Below, piece after piece: positions 15,301 through 27,068 of a stretch of DNA of 64,000 nt (within the stretch, counting starts at the first letter, position 1; each line of letters begins with the position of its first letter). The position numbers and the translations under genes are program-made. The notes under the pieces were generated by a model. It was not told where the DNA came from, made no database searches, and worked only from the letters and a program-made list of their open reading frames with translations. Origin of the DNA: Mycteria americana (taxonomy: Eukaryota; Chordata; Aves; Ciconiiformes; Ciconiidae); NCBI RefSeq assembly GCF_035582795.1, contig NC_134366.1, forward strand, positions 150,645,519 to 150,709,518, in the 5' to 3' direction.

Positions 15301-18300
15301 TAGTTCTGCCCAGGCTGTCGATGGCGCTGCGCCTCGCGAATGATGCCTTCCTAGACTGCTGCTGCTTGTAAGTGAGGGAGTTCCCGGCTTCCCTTCCTCT
15401 CCGCAAACTTTTTTTTTTTTTTTTTAATTCACAGACAGGTCCTGCGGTTGGTCCTTTCGTATAACACCTGTAAATCCAATGCTTTTCCCCCCCTTTAAAA
15501 TAATAGTGAACTAGCAATACCTGACCCCGCGATCCTTCCTTTTCCTTACAACATCCGTACATCCACCCCAAAGGTTTGCAGGACCGGCAATACTCGTGAC
15601 ACTGATTTGGCTCTGGTCACGGAGGATTCATTTTGGGTGCAAGGCGTATTTGTAGGATGCTCCATAAGAATATCCTTGCTATTCGGTGGAAGTTAAATAA
15701 AACTTTGTTTCCATATTCATCATATTTAGCTCTTTGCTCCAAGGGAGGTTTGGAAACACTTTCATAAGAACCTGAATGCTGCAGTGAGAGATATTGGCCT
15801 CTCCAGAAAGATACGTCCTGAAGATAGATACATGAAAGTTGTTAGCATTTCATTTTACTGCATTTCTTTCCTGTATTCTTGAGTTACCAATATCATCTGT
15901 TGCTGTTATTCTGGCTGCAGCATCCGTGTTTTCTGTATGGGTTTATTTTCCATGTGTTGTCTTGCGGTGGTGTGGTTTGTGACTGCAGAGACGATCGCAG
16001 GCTGTATGGGGTGAGCATTGTCCGTGCCACTATAAAGCCAGCACGCATCTGCAAACCAAGGAGCCCCGCTGAAAATATCAGCAGAAATCTCCCTATATTG
16101 TACCTGCTGTCTTGTTCACTTGCTCAATGTACCAAATTCCTCTGCCTTTCCGTCCTCTGCTGAAAGATATTTGCACGGGAATACTGAAGGGCTCAGGGAA
16201 ACAACTGAAGTAACTTATTCTGAGTATTTTAGGAATTCTGTCTAAAGGCCTGTTCATGTTAGGATAGGTTATGAAATGTACTAAATACATAAACTAATGT
16301 CATGGTAATGATAAAGTGCAGTTTGTGATTACAGCTGAAAGATTTCCATTAATTTGACCATTGCCAGCCAGATATGTTAGTTATTTTCTAATTTAATTTT
16401 ATAAGAGAGGATAATTTGAAAGAAACTTCTCTAAATGTGTTAATGGAAAAAAAAGTATTTAATTTCCTTCCATTGATGTGTAACTCAAAAATGTGAGGCT
16501 TTTCCAAAGGAAAGAAAGAAGGCAAAGGGAAAAATACTGTAGCCATGGCCCACTTAAATTCACTGTGCTTTTCATTGTTTCTCCAGCTGAAATTGTCAGC
16601 AGCAGGGAAAATAAAAGTTATAAATTTAAAAATAAAACAAAACTAGAAGGCATCCTAGGAATGTTGACTGCCACATGATGTTCATTCTTCTTGGGGATAA
16701 AGGTATTGAACAGCTTACTGGGAGGATTTATTTCTTCCGTATTAGAGAATTCTTAGCGTTTCAGATGAGATCGGAGGAATGCTTCCAGGGTTTCCAGCGG
16801 TGCGGATCTCACGCTGCATGGCAGTATTTTATAATCTAATTTATATAAAACATCTTGATGAAGAGAGGGCTGGAAGTTACAGGGCTGATGTTTACAGGAG
16901 CTGCAGGAGGTTCCTAGTAATAATGGGTTTGAATTGTTTCTTTTACTGGTAGCACCAACTGAAAACTCTTTATAACATGCTAGTTTTCATGGCTCATTTA
17001 TTTCTGTGCGTAGGTTTTAAATGCTCCCTGTCCACGGGGTACCAAGCAAGGTGAAGGCATGAGAAGTGTCTAAAGGGATAAAAAATAAAACGTGAAAAGA
17101 TCAAGTCTCCGGTCTCTGAGCATACATTCCTTTTTTTTAGTCACTGCTTAGAGTAGTTTAAGACTTACTTGCTGTTATTTTGTTGGGTATCTGTTTCACA
17201 TTGAGCTTCATGTTAGGAAAAGGAGTGCCTGGACAACGAGGTGTGATAGAGATCTAGAGAAGGTAAATAGGGAAATATATTTGCTGTTTCTTGTAAGACA
17301 AGAACTGTCACTTGATGAAATGACTAGCAGCAGGCTTAAAACCAGCAAGAATGTGTGTTACGGGGGGTGTAAGTGGGCTGTAGACCTCATTGCCACTGGT
17401 CATGGTGGAGGCCAAGCGTGTACATGGATTGAAAAGCGCAGGTTCACAGAGGAATGTCCACTGGCGACTGAAACCCTGCCCCGTGGGCTGGGTCCCGCTG
17501 CCCTGCCCACTGCCCCTCGGCAGCTGTCAGAGGCAGGGTGCTGCCCTGGGTGGGTCTGCGGTCTGACGCGCGTAGCTGAGCTTACCTGCTTTTTTTGAGT
17601 TGCGTTATAAATAGCTATACCTCCGTGAATTTGGAGGGGTTGGTTGGACCTTGGATGGTTTTACGGTTCCCGGGACAAATTAGATTTTATGTGTCCCATA
17701 GACAAAGTTGCTTTCTGTCTGTCTTGACAGTCCAGGTTCCCTGTTCTTGCTCTTCTCCTGGCTTAGCCGTCCTTCCCCGTGTCTGCAGGCACACGCTAAC
17801 TAGGTGACGCTTGCTGGGGAGGTGTTCTGCTTGAATGCCTCAAAAGAACTGTGAAGTTATCTTAAGAGCAGCAGTATTCAAGCAGCTGTTTTAAGAGCAG
17901 GATGTATTACATTTTTTTGCTGTTCATCTATGTGTGTATGAAATATCATACGGTTCTGCTCACTGGCTTTGACACTGCAGTCATCATTTTCTCAGAAAAT
18001 ACAATTTGTCAAGTTTTGTAATTATTATATAAACAGATTTTGTGCATGAATTCCCCGGGTTTTCATCCTGACATTCATTTGGAGAAGGTTAAGTACAAGC
18101 TCTTGTCAAACTGAATTTAATCAGAAAGTTACCAAGTCAGTCTGATAGGTTGGTGTAGCTCATTTTGAGTCCTCAACTTCTATCTTTAAATACCTGTCAG
18201 AGTAATTTTGCCATTTCTTTATTGATAAATTTTGTCTGCCAAAATGGCCCATTGCTTTACTTAGCCAATAAGTTGATGAAAGAAGCAGAAGTTTTAATTT

Positions 18301-21300
18301 GTTTAGGCTTCCTGTTGTTGAATGTTTTATTAGACAAAGCGTACTATGAATGGTAGTTTAGTATTTAAAAAGACAGGCAAAGTGGTTTTTGTTTTAAGAA
18401 ACGGGCACTGCTCACCCTCTGGGATGAGCAGGTTCTTCTCAGTGTTTTTTGTTCAGCCACCCAGAGGCACCACCAGAAGTTTCCCACGTGCAGCCCAGGG
18501 CAGCAGCTCCCTCCCGCTTGGCACATTGGTTCTGTGCCTGGTTTGGGGCAGGAAAAGGTGCTTCCTTGCGTAGCGTCCCGTCACCAGCAAACCTTCTGCA
18601 CACTTCAGATCCGTAAGGCAAAATGTAGTAGGGCGTTGGCCTGTAAACAGGTCAGCTCTCTTCATGCAAAAATAGATGATGTGCATCAAGCCAAAACTTT
18701 TTTTTTTATGTGAGAGCAGAACCATCCTCTACTGGCTATGTGTAAGAGCAGCAGACCTGGTGAAGGAGTGTTGTCCGTAGCCAGGTGGGAGCTCCTTGAC
18801 AGGTACCGCTTGTGCGGTCCCCTGTGGGTCTAGTTCTCATCTAGCTTACATGCCCATCATCCATTATCTGTAATTCTCTTTTTTCTTTCCTTGCTCTGCC
18901 ATAACTAAAAGCATCATCAGGTGAAAACACCCCGACCGCAGACGACCATGAAACCATAGCTGACCAAACACAGTTGGACCCAGCAGAGGATGTGAGTCTT
19001 GCCTCTGAGGAGACAAACCCCGGCAAGCATCCGCCAGGAGAGGAGGCTGTGGCCGTCATTCTGGCTGTCGAGGGAAAGATCGATTTGGTCAGTAAAAGGG
19101 AGGAGCCGGAGGGCACCGAGCCCCTGCCTGCAGGAGCGGAGGAGAGCTCTGATCTGCCGTCTGCATGGCGAGAGGAGAGCGCTGGGCCTTCACCTCCAGC
19201 ACCGGGAGAAGATGCTGGGTCAACATCGCCAGGACCAGCAAAGGACAGCGGGCTGGTAGAGGGCAGTGACAGCTCTGCAGTGGAAATCATCAAGAAAGTA
19301 CATATTACTGAAGAGGACCACCTCATTGAGGGTAATATTTGTGCTTTCATAAATTCAGACCAAATTCTGCCTCCAGAGACTTGTGGGTGGATCCTGTTGG
19401 CTTTACTGAGAGCCTCACATGAGCTTCTGGAGTCAGAATTTGGTCCGGGGAGTCTGTACAATGTGGAGTGTAGAAGAACGTGGCTGGGGAAGCCTCAGAC
19501 TCACAAGTCTAAGCTGTAATAAATTTAGTCAGCATTTCCAGTCATTACCTCTGCTATTTCATTTCATGCCCTTTTTGTTCTTAGCAGGTACAATGCCCCA
19601 CCATACCCCTCATTTAAAATGTTGTGTTTCTGTGTAGCTCAGACATGTTCCTTGATATTTACAGACACCAAAGCCTCTATTACTTAGTTACATGTATTAA
19701 TTATAAAGCAACTGTCCCTGTGCACATGAAGTTGGAGGGTGCATGTCTGGATGTAGAAGAAAAAGCATCTCTTTGATGCGCACTTGGCATATCCAGCCTG
19801 TCCTAGAAGCTTGGCTATTACACGAGTAGAATAGAAGTAGCAGTGGAGGGACGTAGGGATGGGCTTTCCAAAAATGTTGACTGGCTGGGGAGGAAGGCTG
19901 CATGAGGAAGCAGTGGTGTCTGAGATGGCAGGTATTTCCATGTGCTGTGAGAGGGACCTTTACTGGGAGGTGTGCTCGTTCCCAGAGATTGCAGGCTGTG
20001 CTCATCTTTGGGTTAGCGCTCAGAGGACGTGTCTCTCCCATGGACTGCACACGCAGAAGGTGAGCACTTCACAGGAGGAATCGTATTTCTCCTAAATGGT
20101 ACAAAGCAGCTCAGTGAGGAATCGGATACTTCCTGGGGGAGCATTTCTTCAGGGAATAGGCAGGTGAAGCACATGAGAAGTATTTGTCTGCAGGGAAACA
20201 TGGTATCAGCAGCCTTCTTCGCCCCACATTTGCCTTAAAGAAGTGCAAGATGCAGGAGAAGGACTGATCTGTGCAAAGCCCCGAGCCAACTACATGCACT
20301 ACCACTAACCCTGTGGCTTTGCTGTGCACGTCTCTGAACTGGCTGTATCAATCTGACTCCATGCATCCCAGCAGCTGAGCATGGGGGTTGGCTTGTCCTC
20401 TCCTGTGTCTCTTCACAAAAGAATTTTGAGGTTTCTTCTACATAAAATGGGCATCTATCCTTTGGAATGAAGTCTTGGTTTATGTAAGCAGTAAATGACT
20501 GGATGCTTACCTGTAAAATATGTAGTCTTACCCAGCTGGAGACTCCAATTTCATTAATGACCAATTCTAAGCTTTGGGACATAGTGCTGGGGGCAGAGCA
20601 GTACGCCCTGAACATTGTGGTATGACCTCATGTCCATGGAAACACGTTTACAACTGACCGTTTGCCTGAAGATCAGTTATGAGGCTTTGACCACCAAGTA
20701 ATTCATCCTGCTTGTCGGGCGAGTGAACAAGGGTTTTGGGAAAAAGAGTTTTGCTCCTTCCAAGCTAGAAGTAATACCTTAATTTGTGTGCATTATCTTT
20801 CCATGAGGCATATGATGAAGAAGGGACCTTCCATTTTTATGCTGTGGTGTGTATGATATTTAGCACTTGTTTTGCTTTCCTTTATTCTTCAGTAGCCGTG
20901 CAACTAAATTAATTAGGTGGCAGCTTCCCAGGGAAAGCACAGTTTCAGCCAGACTGGCATGTTACCATGTTTTCTATTTCTGTTTTGTTCCAATTGTAAA
21001 TAAAACTGCACATATATAAAATAAAATCCAGGAAAAATAATTTTAATAGAAATAGTACTCATGAATTGTATTGAATAGAGTGTCAAGGGGATTTTGTGAA
21101 AGCATCAGGAGAACTTTACAGGCATGAGGCACGCATGTAGCTGGATGATGGAAAGTGATTGGGAGCATCCCGTTTGTTCCCTATGGCTTCATTCAGGGGG
21201 TAGCTTGGTAAAGGGCATTGGTGAGTTGACAGAGTAAAGTCAGGTTTACAGAAAGGAGCTGGGGCACTTGGTGCTTTTCTCAGTGGATCCTAATTTGATC

Positions 21301-24300
21301 TCCGTGGTTACTGTTCCCAGGTGAGACGGGAGAACAGGTGGAAACTGAGCTGCTCAGTGAGATAGTAAGTGGAGGGCCTGAAACAAAAGAAGAAGAAACA
21401 GGAGAAGCTGTGGATGGTGCAGCAGCGACAGAGATAGGTATGTTGACAGAGGAGGGAAGGACCACATGGGTTATTGTTTAGGAGACAGAAAAGACTGTGC
21501 TGTCCGTAATGAGCACATCTTGTCACCCCCCTGCCGGCATGCAGCTGCTTTCTGCATTTTAACACAAGAGAGAGAGTCATAAATATTTTTGTTTACATTA
21601 AGAGATACTTTTGGATGCAATCAGTTGGAAGTCATGCTTTTTACATGGGTCATCTTTGAGTCCTACATGAGTCTTACCGGTGATAAATTATCCCTGTTTG
21701 GGGAGAATGCTAGACTGTAACATGCAGTCTTGGAAAATAAAAAACCTATGTTAAAATCATGACTCTGCTCGTTATTATTTGGAGGCTTGTTTTTATGAGC
21801 TAATACTTTAATGCTGCTTTGTGATTTCCATTCTATGCCAGACAGTCATTTTAGACCCCCTCGTTCTCCTTATCAGCTGAAATCAGCAGTGTAGCGCTGG
21901 GATGAAAGCACATTGCACAGCAAATGCAGTCACATGGTAGGAAAGAAAAATCACAGGCCAAATAAAGTGCCTTTGGAAAATCATAACACCAGTGAAGAGA
22001 AGAATTTGAGGGGATAGGACTGTCCCTCTAGCAGACTTGGAAATTGTGTTCACAATTCTTGTTGTCACAGTCTTTCTGCAAAAGTTATTTCTTCTTCCTC
22101 CACATTTACTAAGAATCCTACACTCATTTATTTTGAGTCCATCATGTAAGGTATTCGCATGCCCCAGAAGGCAGAGGTTACCCTGTGGTATTGCCGGAAT
22201 GTGGAAAAGGAGGAGCAGGCGATGCAGACACCTCCTCCCTTCCCCCGGGGAACATTACTGCAATGATTGAACCCACTTTTCCCCTCTCCCCTGCCTCCTA
22301 ACCACTGGCTGACGTAGCTGTGCTGAAAACCTCTATGGGCTAGTGAGTATGTCTGTAATTCAGAAGAGGACAGCTTCAGCAGGAAGGGTGGGAGATATCT
22401 TACACCAGTACCTTTCATGACTTCCAAATGAACCTCTTGCACCTGGGATGAGAGGTCTTTGGTTCCTTCCCAGTGCTAGTATATGCTCCAGCCTTTGAGC
22501 TGTTGAGTACAAAGGGTGAGGGCTCCCTTAAACAGACCAGCAAGGCATGTTACCTCTGTCATCCTTCCTGATATGCTGTGAGGATGCAGAGTTTCCTTTG
22601 GAGGGAGATAAATGGGAAGCACCAAACTCATGTGTTCCAGCAGGGCAGAAGTGTTGCTGGGCAGGTCCAGAAATGTGCATTTGAAAGGACTGGCAAGACT
22701 TTTGCAAGCCAGCTTCTGTAACTGGTGGAGAAAGACAGGTTCTTCTCAAAGTGGGGAGACATTGAATATCTGCAATGGTTGCCTTGCAGGGAGCAGCCAT
22801 ATAAGAAATTCTTAAACAAGAGGGACTACGGGACAAAATATGGAGAGCCACTGCTCTACAAAGCAGTTCAGAGTCTTACTCATGGCTGCTGGCACTGCTG
22901 AGTCTTTAACACACTGAACTGTGCCCAAGATCATTTTACTTGTCTTAGCTGTCCACAAAAACTTGTAGTCAAGAGGGCTGTTCAGTGACTTGCCATACAC
23001 ATTAGGCATAACTGTGCTATTTTGTCTTAGTTACACTGACAGCAGCAAGCCAGCGTGTTCCACCTGTGCCACAGGATTAAGGAAAATGGTTTGCAGCGTG
23101 AGCGCTCTAGCCTGGCAGACCACGAGGGTGGGGTCAAGCTGTTTGGTCAAGGTATATGTGGCTTTATGACCTTGTGATTACTCAAGTGGAATTAGATAAG
23201 CAGAGACCAAAAAAAGGCACTCAACTCCCTTTAATTCTCATCTGTTTAACTGTTGGTGACCTTTATATTGTTACCTTTTAAGCTAGCCTGTGAAGACAAG
23301 CTATTGTTGGCTGTTGGCAACTGTGCTCTTGCAGCATCTTCAAATTTCTGCCATACAGCTTTGCCTATAAAGTCCAAAAAAGTTTATTCAACTTGTTTTT
23401 AATGTCTTGCCCCTATGCTTTTGCAAAGAATTATGTCTGTGCTGTGAGTTCAGCAAAGCACTTAATTTGCTTCTGGGAAACCTCAAAGAGCAGCGTCCTC
23501 CTCCTCCTGAAGGATAAGAGATTTCATCATGTAATGATTACAGCTTTAGTGAAATACTTACTTTCTGCATTTACCTACCTTGACAGTATTCTCCCCGACA
23601 GTTTTGTAAGGAAGCAGAAAGGGCAGCCCTGCTTCTGTGTCCATAATACATTTCAGATGATAGGAGTGTACCAATGCAGCCAGCTCAGAGAACAGCTGTG
23701 GGTGAGACAAGCAAACAATGTTAAGAATGGAACAGTGGCCATTTAAATCTGGGATGCTGTTGTGTAAGGGAGAAATTCTTCCATCTTGAAAGGATATTGA
23801 AGAACTAAAACAAGATTCTGGGCAGGGAAGCAAGATCGCTAAAGGCAATGGAAAAATTCTTATTTTGAGAGATACCAAAAACATTCAGTCTTGCCTCTGA
23901 GAGGGTACGACTAAGAGGATATGAGCTGATCCTAGAGCAAAATAAACAGTGCTCTAGAGGTAGCTGAGGTCCATCTCTGAACAAGGGAATGCTCAGTGAC
24001 ACACTAAGCATGCTGAATTCAAAACCACTAAAGGGGATTTTCTTTTTCACCTTATATTAGTGATGTTCACAGATTAACTGTCAGACTCTTTGTTGCAGAG
24101 AGTCACTGCAGTTGGACATCTCTCTCCTGTCACCTGCATTCCCCTGCAAAATTCCCACCTTCCCTGCGTTCCCTGCCCAGCCTTATGGTAATGCCACCGT
24201 TCACTACAAGGAAGTCCCATGTTGCCATGTTCCCAGCCTATCCTTGCAGGGTCTTCTGGCTGGGAAAGAAGTACCTTGAGCTGGAGTGGTCCAACACTAT

Positions 24301-25090
24301 GATTTCTGCCAATCATCCCCTTGGGCACCATCTTTTAGCTGTCAAGCAAGCCACCGAGACTCATAGCTTCTCGGCTGCTGATGGCCAACACATATAGTTT
24401 CAGGGGCTGGGTGCAGTTCCTCAACCGTACGTTATCATGGAATAGTTGAGGTAGGAAGGTACCTCTGGAGATCATCTAGTCCAGCCCCCCTACTCAAAGC
24501 AGGGTCAGCTGGAGCAGGTTGTCCAGTTGGGTTTTGAATATCCCCAAGGATGGAGACTCCACAAACTCTGTGGGCAGCCTGTTCCAATCAGTCAATTGCC
24601 CTTAGAGCATAAAAAGGGTTTTCTTACATTTAAATGTAATTTCCTGTACTTGAATTTATGCCCTTTGCCTCTTGTCCTTATTTAAGACTACTGGAAGATT
24701 TAATGTCCATGAGATCTTTGCCTCTGTATCAAATATGACTGAAATTATGCAGTAATTTCAAAAGTTAAGAGAAAATGCAGCAGGGTGGGGAGGAGCATAA
24801 GACTGTTGCAGCCTAACTGGATTTCACATAGGTGATGTTAATGTCTGTAAGAGGAAGACTGTGTATGAATGGGATGGGGGAAGAGGAAGCAGAGCCAGTG
24901 GATGCAGGTCCACACAGAATATCCTTACAGATCTGGGAGAAAAGCAGATACCCCTTTCATGCTGTGATGCTTCCAGGGAACTTTCACATGTAATTCCTGT
25001 AAGATTTATTGAATATCAAGTTGTACGCTCAATTAATTGTTAAATTAATTTTTTCCATGTGTTTCAGAGACAGCTAATAGCAAGGAATAG
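15012..25090 (+). CDS. ERICH5: Glutamate-rich protein 5
   Basis: Four coding exons: 15012-15087, 18912-19331, 21321-21437 and 25068-25090, 636 nt, 211 residues. Exon 1 starts [11 protein letters not shown], like mammalian ERICH5. Gly2 with Cys3 and serines fits N-myristoylation plus palmitoylation, predicting membrane attachment. Exon 2 is acidic and Pro/Ser-rich and poorly conserved, ending near [14 protein letters not shown]. Exon 3 ([13 protein letters not shown], then [13 protein letters not shown]) is close to the human C-terminal region; exon 4 adds only ETANSKE. The protein is clearly shorter than the human one (about 374 aa), mainly because the exon 2 region is smaller. All junctions are phase 1 and GT-AG. 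Exon 2 has two in-phase acceptors (AG at 18910-18911 or 18919-18920), so 208 aa is an alternative. Molecular function is unknown. Introns 1 (15088-18911), 2 (19332-21320) and 3 (21438-25067) show no other gene; intron 3 holds a CR1 fragment. Confidence 0.9.
24434..24695 (-). mobile_element. CR1 LINE 3' fragment
   Basis: About 260 bp in ERICH5 intron 3 matching the 3' end of CR1, read on the minus strand. Plus-strand landmarks are ATCATGGAATAG, AGATCATCTAGTCCAGCCCC, CTGTGGGCAGCCTGTTCCA and a segment ending CCTCTTGTCC. The 5' part of the element is absent, as is usual for CR1. The wording with AAAGCAGGGTCAGCTGGAGC points to a subfamily where that variant is common, but I cannot assign it. This is strong evidence for a bird or other sauropsid genome. 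Confidence 0.9.
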
Positions 25091-26704
25091 AAGTTATGTC
25101 TCTATGAACATCCTCTTCTTGGGCCTGCTCTTCTGTCCACATGAACATATTCTAATTTTATTGGGTTGGGAAAATAGAAAAGCTTTTATGGATTGAGCCA
25201 CGAACGTGAATAAGAGGCATCAGAAAAAGTTTTATATAATGTATATTTTTTGGAGTCAAGCTGCCAAGACTTCAAGTGTTTGAAATACCTGAACTTTCAC
25301 CTCCCTGCCACCGAGTGCCTTCTGTACACGTCTAGCACAGTGGGATCATTCTCTGACGTCAGTATAACTATGCAGTTTTCAATTAGGATTTTTTCTGGGT
25401 TCAGATAACTAACTTCAAACCTATGAAACCTTCAGCCAGCATTATGTAGGATAAAGAATATAGTGTAGCTTTTTTTTTTTTCTTAATGGTAGTATGCAGG
25501 CAATTTCTCCAAGTGCCTGGACTACCAGTGTATGGAGCTACTGAAATGTATAGCACATAGAGGACTGGAAGATGAAAGTGCCCATTGACCAGGCTGTAAC
25601 TAAATGCAGAGGTTAGTTTTGCAGAAAATGGAAGATATACAGGGTGCAGTGTCCAGGACCCAAGTGGGTGTCTGCTGCTCACTCTCCATTTTTAAACACA
25701 AATTTATTGCAAGGCTAGTAGTACAATATATGTGATGACTTCTGCAAAAACAGGGAGAAGAGGGCATTTTTAACTATGAGTAGGATGTTTTAGTCTTGTA
25801 AATTCTAGCACACTTAAAATATAAAGATAACTTCACAGCTGTTAACGTTCATGGTGATTAATAACCTGTCTTTAGCTGTGGAACTCCTCATATGCATTTG
25901 TGGCTTCTAAAATAGATTTCTAACCAGAGACGTATATAAGCCTGTTCCCAAAGGAGGGGTCATCTATTTTATTTCCCTGTAGTGCTGTCCTCCAGAAGTA
26001 TGCCATTAGGGACTGTTTTGGTTATTTTCCAAAATGCTAAATAATCATTTTGGAGCTGAAGCTGAATGGCAAAGCTTTCAAACAAATTTCCTGTGAAAAC
26101 TGGCCCTGAATATAATTGATGTTACGGAGCTGATAGAGAGTAGAAGTTTGTTCTGATGGTGAATGTTGCAAAGGGACTATGTTTAGAGGATTCTCTGGCA
26201 TAAGGAAGTAGAATACGGAGAAAAAGTCAGTTATCTAAAAAGGGCAAGCATATGTTGCTATTTTATTAGCTTTATTGTACAAAAAGACTTCACAAAAATT
26301 TTGCTGTCACTAGCAAACTATACAGATCCCTCTAAGAGCTAAATTTTGTGCTGCATGTGCACATCTGACTCCAGCTGACTTTGGTTTGTATTAAATAATC
26401 TAATTGATATTCCTGGCCTTTTGTGTAAGCTGATATTCCTTGGCTATATCACTAAATCTAAGGTTTTCTGCTTATCAGCACTCTTACGAATTTGTCAGCT
26501 TCATTTAATGTCAACTTTCTGTAGGCAATACCATAAACTTTTAGAACCAAAATGCATGCTTTCTTTTTTTTAGGAATTTTTTGGTAGGTGGATGTTACAG
26601 TTTTATTTTTTATTTTTACTAGCCTTCTATAACAGAGGAGTTAAAACAAGCAGCTAGTTCTATTAAAAATCTATTGACATTAAAGTGGAAATTAAAAATT
26701 CAAA

Positions 26705-27068
26705 TAGAGGTAGTCAAACTTTTTGTCCACGTACCCGAACTATTCCATGACAAAAAGCTATGAGAAACATACCATGCACTTGGGAGAGCTGAGGAGTGGG
26801 GGAACAGGTACTGAGCGGGACGAGGACTCCCCAGGGTGATACAGGACTGGGCTGGGCGTACAGCCAGGGTCCAGGACACCCCAGGAACATCCACTGTCAG
26901 CTCCTTCTGGTGGCTGGTTTCCTCCTGCGAGCTGGGAGTTCGGTTCACCCTCCAGCACCTGTGCCAGCATCATCCTGCTCCCAAACACAGGAGATGAAAT
27001 CAGCAGGGGACCCATGCTGACTACTTGCAAGTTGCGTGTTAGATCATGAGTTGCAGGTTGACCACCTA
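26705..27068. mobile_element. Probable non-autonomous hAT-type DNA transposon
   Basis: A GC-richer island of about 364 bp in AT-rich surroundings. Its ends are imperfect inverted repeats: TAGAGGTAGTCAAAC at the left and, on the opposite strand at the right, TAGGTGGTCAACC. This is the form expected of eroded CAGGGGTGGTCAAC-type hAT termini. The 3' side (TTGCAGGTTGACCACC) resembles the ends of old non-autonomous hAT elements. An 8-bp target duplication is not clear, which suits an old copy. No transposase coding is present. Confidence 0.45.

Noticed and set aside
18841-19461. 206-residue minus-strand open frame over ERICH5 exon 2
   Set aside because: Shadow of the real plus-strand exon, whose splice phase and conserved C-terminal block are clear.
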